Of a stretch of DNA of 23,173 nt, positions 1-11,318 are shown piece after piece. A model generated the notes under the pieces. That model was not told the DNA's origin. It ran no database searches and saw nothing but the letters and a program-made list of their open reading frames with translations. Numbering within the stretch: the first letter of the stretch is position 1; the number at the start of each line of letters is the position of its first letter. Source of the DNA: Bordetella parapertussis (GTDB taxonomy: Bacteria > Pseudomonadota > Gammaproteobacteria > Burkholderiales > Burkholderiaceae_C); contig CAMDJS010000025.1 of assembly GCA_945900685.1 (NCBI GenBank), positions 1 to 23,173 of the forward strand, in the 5' to 3' direction. A program made the position numbers and the translations under genes.

Positions 1-147
1 CGCGCCGGTTTGAATGGCAGCAGCAATTTCTTGCATGCGGGCATTGCCTGCGTCTTGGGAAAGAATCCAGCTGCGAGTCCAGAACCCGTAAATCACGGCG
101 ATGAGGCCGCACGCTAGCGCAAATAACAGCGCTGTAGAACCAGTCAT
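1..147 (-). CDS. hppA: Membrane-bound ion-pumping pyrophosphatase, N-terminal fragment
   Basis: Partial gene: 49 codons are visible and the rest lies beyond position 1. The translation starts [21 protein letters not shown] and continues into a [16 protein letters not shown] stretch. That stretch, just after a first membrane helix (about residues 5-22), is characteristic of bacterial H+/Na+-translocating inorganic pyrophosphatases, which couple pyrophosphate hydrolysis to ion export at the inner membrane. The start is fixed by a strong Shine-Dalgarno AAGGAGAT (complement of 151-158) just before the ATG at 147. It diverges from the soluble pyrophosphatase gene ppa. Ion specificity cannot be judged from this fragment. 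Confidence 0.85.
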   Translation of the reverse strand, partial: MTGSTALLFALACGLIAVIYGFWTRSWILSQDAGNARMQEIAAAIQTGA

Positions 148-380
148 AAGATCTCCTTGAGTTGTTTCGCGAAGAGGGGGGGCAACGTTCAAAGGTTGTT
201 TGCCCCACCTTTGCGTTGCTTCCTCACGCGCTCAACAGAGCGTGATTGGCCAACCCCGAGAATGTACGTGATTCAAACTGGGTTTCACTTGTCAACAGGC
301 GGTTTGCCAAAGCAAAACTAGGGTAAGTACCGATGAGCGGTGCCATAATTCGGCATTCCATTCTTCAAAGCTGATTCAAT
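148..380. other. hppA-ppa divergent intergenic region with two potential hairpins
   Basis: This 233-base gap carries the control signals of both pyrophosphatase genes. Two inverted repeats are visible: GGGGCAA (179-185) with TTGCCCC (200-206), and TCACGC (224-229) with GCGTGA (240-245). The second can also fold as TCAC/GTGA plus GCTC/GAGC with a two-base bulge. Both would lie in the 5' leader of hppA if its transcript starts upstream of 245. A TTGACA hexamer reads on the minus strand at 295-290, but no convincing -10 follows it. No open reading frame of interest is seen. Confidence 0.4.
341..349 (+). promoter_or_regulatory. Candidate extended -10 promoter of ppa
   Basis: TGCCATAAT matches an extended -10 element (TGn followed by CATAAT, five of six to consensus). 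No clear -35 hexamer lies 16-18 bases upstream, as is usual for extended -10 promoters. It would start transcription near 356 and give a leader of about 25 bases before the ppa ATG at 381. Confidence 0.45.
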
Positions 381-917
381 ATGTCATTAGATAACGTCAC
401 CGCCGGAAACAAAACTCCCCATGAATTCAATGTGATCATTGAAATTCCCATGAATGCGGACCCGATCAAATACGAAGTCGACAAGGAAACTGGCGCGATT
501 TTTGTGGACCGCTTCATGAGCACATCCATGCACTATCCGACCAACTATGGTTATGTGCCCAAAACCATCAGTGGCGATGGCGACCCGGTGGATGTATTGG
601 TGATCACACCCGTGCCTTTGATTCCCGGTGTGGTCGTGACTTGCCGCCCGATTGGTATTTTGAAAATGGAAGACGAAGCCGGTATGGACGGCAAAGTGCT
701 GGCTGTGCCCACCGACAAAATTTTGTCCATCTATACGCAGTGGCAAAAGCCCGAAGACATGAACCCGATGCGCTTAAAAACCATCGCCCATTTCTTTGAA
801 CATTACAAAGATTTAGAGCAGGGCAAATGGGTGAAGATTTTGGGCTGGGAAGGCCCAGCTTCAGCTATGCAAGAAATTGAAGAAGGCATTGCGAATTACC
901 GCAATCAGCACGCCTGA
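381..917 (+). CDS. ppa: Soluble inorganic pyrophosphatase (family I)
   Basis: Cytoplasmic enzyme that hydrolyses pyrophosphate to two phosphates with Mg2+ and so drives biosynthetic reactions forward. The 178 residues match the usual bacterial length (E. coli 176). The signature DGDPVDV is at 66-72. The known active-site set of the E. coli enzyme is all present, shifted by one: E21, K30, E32, R44, Y52, Y56, D66, D68, D71, D98, D103, K105, Y142, K143. The Shine-Dalgarno is weak (AAAG around 367-370). The gene ends one base before the stop codon of the convergent downstream gene, so there is no room for a separate terminator. It diverges from the membrane pyrophosphatase gene. Confidence 0.97.
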   Translation: MSLDNVTAGNKTPHEFNVIIEIPMNADPIKYEVDKETGAIFVDRFMSTSMHYPTNYGYVPKTISGDGDPVDVLVITPVPLIPGVVVTCRPIGILKMEDEAGMDGKVLAVPTDKILSIYTQWQKPEDMNPMRLKTIAHFFEHYKDLEQGKWVKILGWEGPASAMQEIEEGIANYRNQHA

Positions 918-918
918 T

Positions 919-2095
919 TCAAACGCTGCGCTTGAACGGATTGCGTTCGTCGAGGTGTTCGAGGTAGTTATCTACGCCTCGTCCCTCGCGGTTTAAAAAT
1001 TCTTCTACCGCTTTAGAAAAACGCGGGTCTGCCAACCAATGCGCGCTGTGTGTACTGACCGGCATCAATGCGCGCGCCATTTTGTGTTCCCCTTGCGCAC
1101 CGCCTTCAAATCGCTGCACGCCGTTGGCAACACACCATTGCAAGGGTTGGTAATAGCAGGCCTCAAAATGCAAACAATCGACGCGTTCTAAGGCACCCCA
1201 ATAACGACCGTAAGCGACTGCCTGCGCGCTGCCTAGTTCGTGTGTGCCAATCAAACTGCTGGCTATCGGTTCACCGTTGCGTTCAGCGATAAACAGCAAC
1301 CAGTTTTGCGACATGTCTGTGCGCATGCGATGGAAAAAATCCGGTGTCAAATAAGGTGCATTGCCGTGTTCGAGGTAAGTGCGCTCATAGCACTGGTAGA
1401 AAAAACGCCAGTCTGCTTCGCTGATGGCCACACCATGCGAGTGTCTAAACACCACGCCAGCCTCGGCCACTTTGCGTCTTTCCTGGCGGATTTTTTTGCG
1501 CTTTTCCTGGTTCAGGCTACCCAGAAAAGCGTCAAAGTCTGACCAACCTAGGTTTTGCCAGTGAAATTGCACAGTTTGTCTTTGCAGCAAACCGGCTCTT
1601 TCGCAGGCCGCTATGTCCTTGCTACTGCCAAAAAGCAAATGCAGTGACGACAGTTCTTCTTCTGCACACCAAGACAGGACTGCTTGCAACAACATGTCGC
1701 GATGCTCTTCGCTGTTAGCCAATAAACGCGAGCCCGGCACTGGTGTGAATGGCACTGCTATCAAGGCCTTGGGGTAATAGTTCAAACCGTGTTGGTTGTA
1801 GGCATTGGCCCAAGCCCAATCAAACACATATTCACCGTAAGAGTGTTTTTTTAAGTAGAGGGGACAAGCAGCTACCAATTGATCATGTTGCCAAAGCGAG
1901 AAAAACCTGGCGGTCCAACCTGTTGAGGTGATGGCGCTCCCGCTGTCTTGCATGGCGCTCAAATAAGCGTGGTGCATGAAAGGGCTAGTGCAGTCTTGCA
2001 CTGCCAGCAACGCATCCCAGGCGGTGGCAGGTATATCGGCAGGGTGATCATTCACCCTGATGCCATAATCGTTCAGCTTTTTTTGCATTTCATCC

Positions 2096-2097
<2 letters not shown>
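919..2097 (-). CDS. FemAB/GNAT-like acyltransferase family protein (DUF482, COG3146 type)
   Basis: A 392-residue cytoplasmic protein of the family annotated as peptidoglycan biosynthesis/recognition or GNAT N-acetyltransferase. Recognisable parts are SPFMHHAYLSAMQDSGSA near residue 38, a YGEYVFDWAWANAY stretch near 90, and the C-terminal half (about 185-345) resembling the FemAB/GNAT fold. The substrate is unknown for the family, so a role in cell-wall amino acid transfer is only inferred from the fold. The N-terminus aligns with family members from about residue 10, so the ATG at 2097 (or the ATG at 2088) is right. Its start codon overlaps the start codon of nadE on the other strand within CATG at 2095-2098, and its stop is one base from the ppa stop. 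Confidence 0.8.
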
Positions 2098-4131
<2,034 letters not shown>

Positions 4132-4149
4132 AAATTAATTTAGCTTTGG

Positions 4150-4172
4150 TCAATCAATCGGTGGTTGATTGA
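4150..4172. terminator. Hairpin between convergent glnB and LOG gene
   Basis: TCAATCAA (4150-4157) pairs with TTGATTGA (4165-4172), extended by a T-G and a C-G pair around a three-base loop. There is no clear T-tract on either side, so it may be a weak bidirectional terminator or an RNA-stabilising hairpin. It lies in the 57-base gap between two convergent genes. Confidence 0.35.
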
Positions 4173-4188
4173 ATTCACAAGGGATTGA

Positions 4189-4776
4189 TTAGATGGCTTT
4201 CATGCCCTCGGCCTTTGCCAAGCCTGCAGATTCCACCAGTTTGGGTAGCAATGTCTCAACGCTGTCGGATTGGTAAACAAAATCCATTTGCCAATCTGAG
4301 ACAAACCCTTTGTCCACGGTGTTTTGCATGAACGCCAGCAAGCCATCGTAATAACCATCGACATTGAGCAAGCCTATCGGTTTGTTGTGAAATCCGAGTT
4401 GACGCCAGGTCCACACTTCAAACAGTTCTTCGAATGTGCCGATGCCACCGGGCAAAGCCAGAAACGCGTCAGCCCGCTCTGCCATCATAAACTTGCGTTG
4501 GTGCATGTTGTCAACCATGTGCAGTTCATCGCAACCGTCGTCATTGACGGATTCTTTTTCAGCCAGTGCATGCGGTATCACGCCTATGACCCTGCCGCCT
4601 GAAGATTTGGTGGCTCTTGCCACAGTACCCATCAAACCGCCGCCGCCGCCTCCATAAACAAGTTGCCCTTGATGAGAACCGATCCAATGACCGACAGCGG
4701 TTGCGGCTTGAACGAATGAGGGCTCAGTGCCCGGTCGGGATCCGCAATAAACGCAAATTGAAAAAGCAGGTGTCAT
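4189..4776 (-). CDS. LOG family protein (TIGR00730-type nucleotide phosphoribohydrolase)
   Basis: LOG-family enzymes release the base from cytokinin riboside 5'-monophosphates and, in many bacteria, from purine nucleotides such as AMP. With the ATG at 4776 the protein has 195 residues, the family's usual size, and begins MTPAFSICVYCGSRPG. The nucleotide-binding glycine run GGGGGGLMG and the catalytic signature PGGIGTFEE are both intact, so activity is expected. A TTG at 4815 would add 13 residues and overlap the RDD stop; the ATG fits family alignments better. It is the last gene of the sigma-factor transcription direction, 31 bases after the RDD gene. Physiological substrate unknown. Confidence 0.88.
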   Translation of the reverse strand: MTPAFSICVYCGSRPGTEPSFVQAATAVGHWIGSHQGQLVYGGGGGGLMGTVARATKSSGGRVIGVIPHALAEKESVNDDGCDELHMVDNMHQRKFMMAERADAFLALPGGIGTFEELFEVWTWRQLGFHNKPIGLLNVDGYYDGLLAFMQNTVDKGFVSDWQMDFVYQSDSVETLLPKLVESAGLAKAEGMKAI

Positions 4777-4807
4777 GATTGAAAGCACGCAAAACAGGTG
4801 ACTAAGT

Positions 4808-5341
4808 TTACGCAACTTCTATTTTGACGGGGCGTACATCTATCAATCTGGTGCCCGCCCAATGGTCATGCCAAAACTGACGGTCTTTGCGTAAAAAACT
4901 TGAGCCAGCCCACAAAAAAATCCACACAGGGCATGTGAGCAATGTCACTGTCAGGGGGACATTCATGACTTGAAAAAGTATCAGCGGAGGCATAAACCAG
5001 ACCCAACTCAACGCATACCTCAGTAAAGCTCGGCGATGTTGAAGCGGTTGCCCAGCCATATCCACCATACGTATGTGCCAAGTTTTCATGGCCAATGTCT
5101 GACCTTTGCGCCAGAACCAAGTGAAATAAAAGCCCAATACAAGAAAAATAAACACCTGCTGCCCAAGTCTGTTTTGCAGCGCATGCCGGGTTTGTGTGAG
5201 CGTACTAAATAAATAACTGGCCATGAAAACGACTGCAAACAACAACATGCCTTCATATAGCCAGCAACTCATTCTTCTTAACAAGGAGGGTGTGGAAATC
5301 AAACCTGAGGCGGTGCTGGTTTGATCGATAGGTGGAGTCAT
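4808..5341 (-). CDS. RDD family membrane protein
   Basis: A 177-residue inner-membrane protein with hydrophobic segments near residues 31-48, 61-77, 108-124 and 128-146. The RDD pattern is partly kept: R22-R23 before the first helix, E30 where the first Asp usually stands, and D159 in FWHDHWAGTRLI near the C-terminus. Function of the family is mostly unknown (some members are ion transporters). Its ATG overlaps the TGA of the upstream DUF3106 gene by four bases (ATGA), which suggests coupled translation. It belongs to the sigma/DUF3619/DUF3106/RDD operon. Confidence 0.82.
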   Translation of the reverse strand: MTPPIDQTSTASGLISTPSLLRRMSCWLYEGMLLFAVVFMASYLFSTLTQTRHALQNRLGQQVFIFLVLGFYFTWFWRKGQTLAMKTWHIRMVDMAGQPLQHRRALLRYALSWVWFMPPLILFQVMNVPLTVTLLTCPVWIFLWAGSSFLRKDRQFWHDHWAGTRLIDVRPVKIEVA

Positions 5342-5991
5342 TGCTTATTGGATGAAACGCGTTTTTTGATGGGAAGCAATGTGAGAGGATCAACTTCAGC
5401 AGTTTCAATGCGAGGAGGTTTGTCTTGACCTTCTTTTTTAATCACAGGCGTTGTTGTGAGTTTTGCGGGAGATACAGGTCGAGGAACCATAGCCGCACCT
5501 TTGGGTAGTACGGATTTAGGTTGATTCAATTTGTGTTTCTCTTCCTCATTCAGGGATTGATATTCTTCCCATTTCGCCAATTTCTCATCATTGCTGAGTT
5601 GTTGTGATTGGGTAAAGTGCAACCTCGCCTGATAACGCTGAGAAGGTGTGAGTGCTGCCCACTCACGCATTCGCTCTTGTGCTGTGGCTTGTGCCTGCGG
5701 GCTGAGTGTGGGGAAGTTTTTTGCTATTACCAGCCACTTGCGTTTGCGGGTTTCTTCCAGAGAGGGCCACAAATTTTGAAGGGGTTGAAGAATCTGTTGC
5801 TGGCTTGGACTTAATTCAGCCCACTTGGGCCCAGCTTCATGGGAAACAACGGGTGGTTTTTTTTTGATTGAGGTAGCAGAGTCGTGGCTAGGATCTTGAG
5901 CTTGTGCGAGTGCCATGCCCGCATGAACAAGCCCAGCGAGCAGAAGAGTGCAAATACTTTGAATCAAAAGGGCGAGGACTTTAGCTGGCAT
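5338..5991 (-). CDS. DUF3106 domain exported protein
   Basis: With the ATG at 5991 the product has 217 residues. It begins with a signal peptide (MPAKVLALLIQSICTLLLAG, then ALAQAQ as a likely cleavage area near residue 30). The mature part contains repeated Trp- and Pro-rich units of the type W..LSP.QQ, FPTLSPQAQ, EWAALTP.QR and KWEEYQSL, which is typical of DUF3106. The C-terminus is basic and Pro-rich. Probably periplasmic; function unknown, though heavy Gln/Arg/Glu helices resemble periplasmic sensors. The start overlaps the preceding stop as TGATG, a reinitiation arrangement; a TTG at 5994 is possible but less likely. Confidence 0.8.
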   Translation of the reverse strand: MPAKVLALLIQSICTLLLAGLVHAGMALAQAQDPSHDSATSIKKKPPVVSHEAGPKWAELSPSQQQILQPLQNLWPSLEETRKRKWLVIAKNFPTLSPQAQATAQERMREWAALTPSQRYQARLHFTQSQQLSNDEKLAKWEEYQSLNEEEKHKLNQPKSVLPKGAAMVPRPVSPAKLTTTPVIKKEGQDKPPRIETAEVDPLTLLPIKKRVSSNKQ

Positions 5992-6431
5992 CAATCTTTT
6001 TGATTGTTTTTGATTTTCAGGAAATCTATGAACGCTGGATCAGCATAGGCTTGCGGCGGTAAATCATCAATGAGCAGTGCTGAATCAATTTCAGCTAACT
6101 CTAGGGCAGACTCGTCATTGTGAAAGTCGTAAAGCAACATCAAACCTGCAGCAAGACAGACTAAGGGTATGAAGGATACAAACAAGTTGTAGATTTCTTT
6201 TGCCTTAGAGGGGAAAGGCATTCTGACAGAGCCATCAGCTTGTAAATAGGGGTCCGTTGCTGCCACTAAAACAGGCTGAAGTAAGCGACGTGAGGCCAGT
6301 GCACGTGTGCGAGCAGCACGCAAGCGTTCTGAAAATTCATACGGAATTTGTTGCTTGCCCAATTCAAGATGGGAAACGATAAATTTTCCGAAATGATCTT
6401 CTTGACCTTGATGATGGTTTGTCGTTTTCAT
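5991..6431 (-). CDS. DUF3619 single-pass membrane protein, possible anti-sigma factor
   Basis: A 146-residue protein with a basic cytoplasmic N-terminal half (FSERLRAARTRALASRR, about 33-49), one membrane helix at about 84-101, and an acidic C-terminal part ending DLPPQAYADPAFIDFLK, a recognisable DUF3619 ending. It directly follows the sigma factor gene with an ATGA overlap. One transmembrane helix plus a cytoplasmic domain beside a sigma gene is the layout of membrane anti-sigma factors. That role is inference from context; no zinc-binding anti-sigma motif (HxxxCxxC) is visible. Confidence 0.78.
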   Translation of the reverse strand: MKTTNHHQGQEDHFGKFIVSHLELGKQQIPYEFSERLRAARTRALASRRLLQPVLVAATDPYLQADGSVRMPFPSKAKEIYNLFVSFIPLVCLAAGLMLLYDFHNDESALELAEIDSALLIDDLPPQAYADPAFIDFLKIKNNQKD

Positions 6432-6994
6432 GGTTTAAATCCTCTAACAATCAGCGCTTTGTGTAAAGCCTGAATAGCTCTGGAACAATGGGTTTTAACA
6501 CTTCCCTCAGAGCATCCCATAGCTGCGGCCGTCTCAGCTACATCCAACTCCTCCCAATAACGCAGAAGGAAGGCTTCGCGTTGACGACCGGGCAGTTTTT
6601 GTATCTCTGACTCGATTTCATGCACCGTTTCAGTGCGGGAAAACAGATCTTGTGCACTTTCAGTGGCTTGCGAATCGTATTCAGAATGGGAGATTTCTAA
6701 AAAATCAAAACTTTCTGATTCGTTAGTGTCTCCAAAATCATTGTAATTGCTGAATAAGGCATTTCGGGTTTTTTGTCGTCTGAACCAATCCAAAGTGGTG
6801 TTGGACAAAATCCGTTGGAACAACATCGGCAGTTCTTCAATCGGTTTGTCCGCATAATGTTCTACTAGTTTCATCATGCTGTCTTGGACAATATCCAATG
6901 CCGCATCCTCATTGCGCACATGGTAGAGAGATCGCTTGAAAGCACGTTTTTCAACGTTTACAAGAAAATCTGATAGTTCTTTATCGGAGGCCAA
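6428..6994 (-). CDS. ECF-type RNA polymerase sigma factor
   Basis: A 188-residue sigma70-family protein. Region 2 is at about 13-75 (DAALDIVQDSMMKLVEHY, then LDWFRRQKTRN). An acidic, Ser-rich linker covers about 82-125. Region 4 is at about 127-182 (LPGRQREAFLLRYWEELDVAETAAAMGCSEGSVKTHC in two halves, with the DNA-reading helix near 160-175). The start is a TTG at 6994: the in-frame stop lies 13 codons upstream, no ATG or GTG intervenes, and MASDKELSDFL is the expected N-terminus. No good Shine-Dalgarno is seen. It heads the operon with DUF3619, DUF3106 and RDD genes and diverges from ilvB. Confidence 0.88.
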   Translation of the reverse strand: MASDKELSDFLVNVEKRAFKRSLYHVRNEDAALDIVQDSMMKLVEHYADKPIEELPMLFQRILSNTTLDWFRRQKTRNALFSNYNDFGDTNESESFDFLEISHSEYDSQATESAQDLFSRTETVHEIESEIQKLPGRQREAFLLRYWEELDVAETAAAMGCSEGSVKTHCSRAIQALHKALIVRGFKP

Positions 6995-7052
6995 GAGGAT
7001 GAATCTAGAAATTACGCTGTTGAGTGAAAGTCAAACTAAATAGACACCTTCG

Positions 7053-7061
7053 ATTATGTCA
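7053..7061 (-). promoter_or_regulatory. Candidate extended -10 promoter of the sigma factor operon
   Basis: On the minus strand the sequence reads TGACATAAT, an extended -10 match. The start would be near 7046, about 52 bases before the TTG start codon. No good -35 is present. A second minus-strand pairing, TTGACT (7034-7029) with TTTCTA (7011-7006), 17 bases apart, would start only a few bases before the TTG and is less attractive. Confidence 0.35.
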
Positions 7062-7107
7062 TCGAGTAATGCTTGCTCAGACATTAGCGATAACCATTAG
7101 TAAATAA

Positions 7108-7116
7108 TGTCATAAT
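7108..7116 (+). promoter_or_regulatory. Candidate extended -10 promoter of ilvB
   Basis: TGTCATAAT matches an extended -10 element. Transcription would begin near 7123, leaving a leader of about 136 bases before ilvB. No -35 hexamer is evident at 16-18 bases upstream. Confidence 0.4.
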
Positions 7117-7174
7117 CCAAGGCTGTCCCAAGAAAAGGATCCGAGCTTGGTGTTAAACGCTTATGGCTTGGTGT
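7117..7174. repeat. CCAAG/CTTGG repeat cluster in the ilvB leader
   Basis: CCAAG occurs at 7117-7121 and 7128-7132, and its complement CTTGG at 7146-7150 and 7167-7171. The second pair sits in a direct repeat GCTTGGTGT (7145-7153 and 7166-7174) with a 21-base period, two helical turns. The same elements can fold as RNA (7128-7132 with 7146-7150). Either a regulator-binding site or an RNA structure in the leader is possible. The remaining leader (7175-7258) shows no Leu/Val/Ile-rich leader peptide. Confidence 0.4.
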
Positions 7175-7258
7175 CCAAAGTCTTGATGCACTTTCAAAAG
7201 AAGTTGCAAAAAGGCACCCTGGGTTTTTCGTCTACGAAATTCACAAAGGTTTTACTCC

Positions 7259-9040
7259 ATGGAAATTTCCAAAGCTGAATTGAAATCGGCGGTGGCTGCA
7301 AGTCAACAAAACCATGCTGCGATTGAAATCAACGGATCAGATATTCTGGTCAAAGCCCTGCAAGCTGAAAATGTCAAATACGTCTGGGGCTATCCCGGCG
7401 GCGCAGTTCTTCATATTTACGATGCTCTTTACAAGCAAGAAACCATACAACACGTTTTAGTGCGCCATGAACAAGCTGCTGTTCACGCTGCTGATGGCTA
7501 CGCCCGTGCAACCGGTGATGTAGGCGTTGCACTTGTCACTTCCGGTCCCGGTGTGACCAATGCCGTCACAGGAATTGCTACTGCGTACATGGACAGTATT
7601 CCCATGGTCATCATCACCGGACAAGTGCCAACCCACGCCATTGGTCTGGATGCTTTCCAAGAATGCGACACAGTAGGCATCACCCGGCCGATCGTCAAAC
7701 ACAATTTCCTGGTGAAAGATGTGCGTGACATGGTGGACATTCTGAAAAAGGCATTTCATATTGCCCGAAGCGGAAGACCTGGCCCTGTGGTGGTTGATAT
7801 TCCCAAGGACGTGTCTTTCAAGAAAACCAGTTACACAGGTTACCCAGCAACTGTAGAGATGCGTTCTTACAACCCGGTCCGCAAAGGCCATTCAGGTCAA
7901 ATCCGCAAAGCTTTGCAATTGCTGCTGACTGCCAAGCGTCCTTTTATTTACACCGGCGGCGGTGTGTTGATGAGCGAAGCATCTGGTGAGCTGCGTGCGT
8001 TGGTAGACATGCTTGGTTTCCCTTGCACCAATACGTTGATGGGTTTGGGCGCTTACCCGGCCAGTGACCGCAAATTCCTCGGCATGTTGGGCATGCACGG
8101 CACGGTGGAAGCCAACAACGCCATGCAAAACTGCGATGTACTGTTGGCCGTCGGCGCACGTTTCGATGACCGCGTCATTGGCAACCCCAAGCACTTTGCT
8201 CAGAATGAACGCAAGATCATTCACATCGACATCGACCCCTCCAGCATTTCCAAACGCGTCAAGGTGGACATTCCTATCGTTGGCGATGTCAAAGACGTGT
8301 TGACTGAAATGATCGGCATGTTGAATGAAACACCCACCAAACCTGACGCCAAATCACTGGCGGCATGGTGGGAAACCATTGAAGCATGGCGCGCGCGCGA
8401 TTGCCTGAAATACGACAGAGCAAACACCCAAGTCATTAAGCCGCAAAAAGTCATTGAAACGCTTTGGAACATGACCAAAGATGTGGATGCTTACGTCACA
8501 TCTGATGTGGGTCAACACCAAATGTGGGCTGCCCAGTATTACCGTTTTGACCAGCCGCGTCGTTGGATCAACTCCGGCGGTTTGGGCACCATGGGCGTGG
8601 GTATTCCTTACGCCATGGGTATCAAACTGGCTAAGCCTGAGAGCGAGGTGTATTGCGTCACCGGTGAAGGCTCTGTGCAAATGTGTATTCAAGAGTTGTC
8701 CACCTGTTTGCAATACAACACGCCCATCAAAATTCTTTCTTTGAACAATCGCTATCTAGGTATGGTGCGACAGTGGCAGGAAGTGGAATACGAAGGCCGT
8801 TACAGCCACAGCTACATGGACGCTTTGCCTGACTTCGTCAAACTTGCTGAAGCCTATGGCCACGTCGGTATGTTGATTGAACGCCCCGAGGATGTGGAGC
8901 CCGCCTTGCGCGAAGCCCGCAAACTCAAGGACAGAACCGTGTTCATGGATTTCCGTACCGATCAAACTGAAAACGTGTTCCCCATGGTGCAAGCTGGCAA
9001 GGGCATCACAGAAATGCTTCTCGGTAGCGAAGACCTTTAA
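7259..9040 (+). CDS. ilvB: Acetolactate synthase large (catalytic) subunit
   Basis: First common step of valine/leucine/isoleucine synthesis: condenses two pyruvates, or pyruvate with 2-oxobutyrate, using thiamine diphosphate and FAD. The 593 residues cover an N-terminal TPP domain (about 25-190, with catalytic E71 in [15 protein letters not shown]), a central FAD domain (about 215-350) and a C-terminal TPP domain (about 410-560). The TPP/Mg motif reads GEGS..., then NN ([10 protein letters not shown]); Glu replaces the usual Asp of GDG, a conservative change. The start has AAAGG at 7246-7250, eight bases before the ATG. An extension of about 20 residues precedes the conserved core. ilvH follows after 91 bases. 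Confidence 0.96.
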   Translation: MEISKAELKSAVAASQQNHAAIEINGSDILVKALQAENVKYVWGYPGGAVLHIYDALYKQETIQHVLVRHEQAAVHAADGYARATGDVGVALVTSGPGVTNAVTGIATAYMDSIPMVIITGQVPTHAIGLDAFQECDTVGITRPIVKHNFLVKDVRDMVDILKKAFHIARSGRPGPVVVDIPKDVSFKKTSYTGYPATVEMRSYNPVRKGHSGQIRKALQLLLTAKRPFIYTGGGVLMSEASGELRALVDMLGFPCTNTLMGLGAYPASDRKFLGMLGMHGTVEANNAMQNCDVLLAVGARFDDRVIGNPKHFAQNERKIIHIDIDPSSISKRVKVDIPIVGDVKDVLTEMIGMLNETPTKPDAKSLAAWWETIEAWRARDCLKYDRANTQVIKPQKVIETLWNMTKDVDAYVTSDVGQHQMWAAQYYRFDQPRRWINSGGLGTMGVGIPYAMGIKLAKPESEVYCVTGEGSVQMCIQELSTCLQYNTPIKILSLNNRYLGMVRQWQEVEYEGRYSHSYMDALPDFVKLAEAYGHVGMLIERPEDVEPALREARKLKDRTVFMDFRTDQTENVFPMVQAGKGITEMLLGSEDL

Positions 9041-9071
9041 TCCAAACTTAACTTTTTGACGAATCTATTGT

Positions 9072-9110
9072 CCGCCGAGTCGCCAAGTTACCGCTTGGCG
9101 GGGAGGGCGG
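9072..9110 (+). other. GC-rich hairpin in the ilvB-ilvH gap
   Basis: CGCCAAG (9081-9087) pairs with CTTGGCG (9094-9100) across a six-base loop, and an outer CCGCC (9072-9076) can pair with GGCGG (9106-9110). No T-tract follows, so it is not an intrinsic terminator. It ends just upstream of the ilvH Shine-Dalgarno (AGAGGAA, about 9116-9122), so it could stabilise the upstream message or tune ilvH translation. Confidence 0.45.
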
Positions 9111-9131
9111 CGAAAAGAGGAATCCATACAC

Positions 9132-9623
9132 ATGAAACACATCATTGCAGTATTGTTGGAAAACGAACCCGGCGCTTTATCCCGGGTTGTAGGTTTGTTC
9201 TCAGCTCGCGGCTACAACATCGAATCATTGACTGTCGCGCCGACTGAAGACCCTAGTTTGTCGCGCATGACTTTGCAGACATCGGGCTCAGACGACGTGA
9301 TTGAGCAAATTACCAAACACTTGAACCGATTGATAGAAGTGGTCAAAGTCGTAGACCTGACGGAAGGTGCCTACACCGAGCGCGAACTTATGATGGTCAA
9401 GGTTCGCGCGGTCGGCAAAGAGCGCGAAGAAATGAAACGCATGGCGGATATTTTCAGAGGCCGCATCATCGATGTGACCGACAAAAGCTACACCATTGAA
9501 TTGACTGGCGATGTGTCTAAGAACGACGCTTTTTTGGAAGCTATCGAGCGCAGCGCTATTTTGGAAACAGTGCGCACCGGCGCCAGTGGCATTGGCCGCG
9601 GTGAACGTGTGTTGCGGGTTTGA
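9132..9623 (+). CDS. ilvH: Acetolactate synthase small (regulatory) subunit
   Basis: Regulatory partner of IlvB that confers valine feedback inhibition and raises catalytic activity. The 163 residues match the family length. An N-terminal ACT domain covers about 3-78 (HIIAVLLENEPGALSRVVGLF, then GYNIESLTVAPTEDP), and the C-terminal small-subunit domain (about 85-160) ends SGIGRGERVLRV. The start is supported by AGAGGAA upstream of the ATG and by the canonical MKHIIAVLLENEPGALSR. It forms an operon with ilvB and ilvC, 27 bases before ilvC. The symbol ilvN is used in some species. Confidence 0.95.
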   Translation: MKHIIAVLLENEPGALSRVVGLFSARGYNIESLTVAPTEDPSLSRMTLQTSGSDDVIEQITKHLNRLIEVVKVVDLTEGAYTERELMMVKVRAVGKEREEMKRMADIFRGRIIDVTDKSYTIELTGDVSKNDAFLEAIERSAILETVRTGASGIGRGERVLRV

Positions 9624-10666
<1,043 letters not shown>

Positions 10667-10667
<1 letters not shown>

Positions 10668-11314
10668 TGAACTACCCGCACCCCTTGCTGGCGCGCGAAG
10701 GCTGGCCTTTCATCGGGCTGGCCTTCGTACTGTCTTTGATCCTGACTTTGGTCTGGAGTTGGAAAGTTGCCATACCAGCGTATATCGTGCTGGTGTTTGT
10801 GATTCAATTTTTTCGTGATCCACCTCGCGCTGTACCTGACGTGGCGAATGCTGTGCTCTCACCTGCAGACGGACGCATTGTCAAAATTGAAAAAGTGCGT
10901 GATCCCTATGCCGACAGGGATGCCTTGCTTGTCAGCGTATTCATGAACGTGTTCAACGTTCACAGCAATCGCGCAAGCGTGAATGGCAGGGTTCGCGCAG
11001 TTCATTATTTTCCTGGCTTGTTTGTCAACGCTGACCTTGACAAAGCATCCAATGAAAATGAGCGCAACGCGGTCATCATTGACGCCGATGTCAATGGTGA
11101 GCATCATGTTGTGACGCTGGTTCAAGTGGCTGGCCTGATCGCTCGAAGAATTCTTTGCTATGTGCATCCCGGCGACGCACTGGAAAAAGGTCAGCGCTAT
11201 GGCTTCATCCGATTTGGTTCCCGGGTCGACGTTTACCTGCCATTGACTGCTGTCGTTCGCGTCGCCCCTGGCGATGTGGTTTCAGCTACCTGCACTGTGT
11301 TAGCTACACTGTGA
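10667..11314 (+). CDS. psd: Phosphatidylserine decarboxylase proenzyme (short type)
   Basis: Makes phosphatidylethanolamine from phosphatidylserine at the inner membrane. The 215 residues fit the short Psd class, with hydrophobic segments at about 14-30 and 33-50. The self-cleavage site is in [11 protein letters not shown]: the G184-S185 bond would be cut so that S185 becomes the pyruvoyl cofactor of the alpha chain. Conserved LSPADGR is at 64-70 and [11 protein letters not shown] near 92-102. It starts within the ilvC stop (TGATG) and is followed four bases later by pssA, which supplies its substrate. Confidence 0.94.
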
Positions 11315-11318
11315 ACCC

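Noticed and set aside
7186..7278. Possible ilvB leader peptide (ATG 7186 overlapping the ilvB start)
   Set aside because: No Shine-Dalgarno, no run of Leu, Val or Ile codons, and no terminator hairpin follows.
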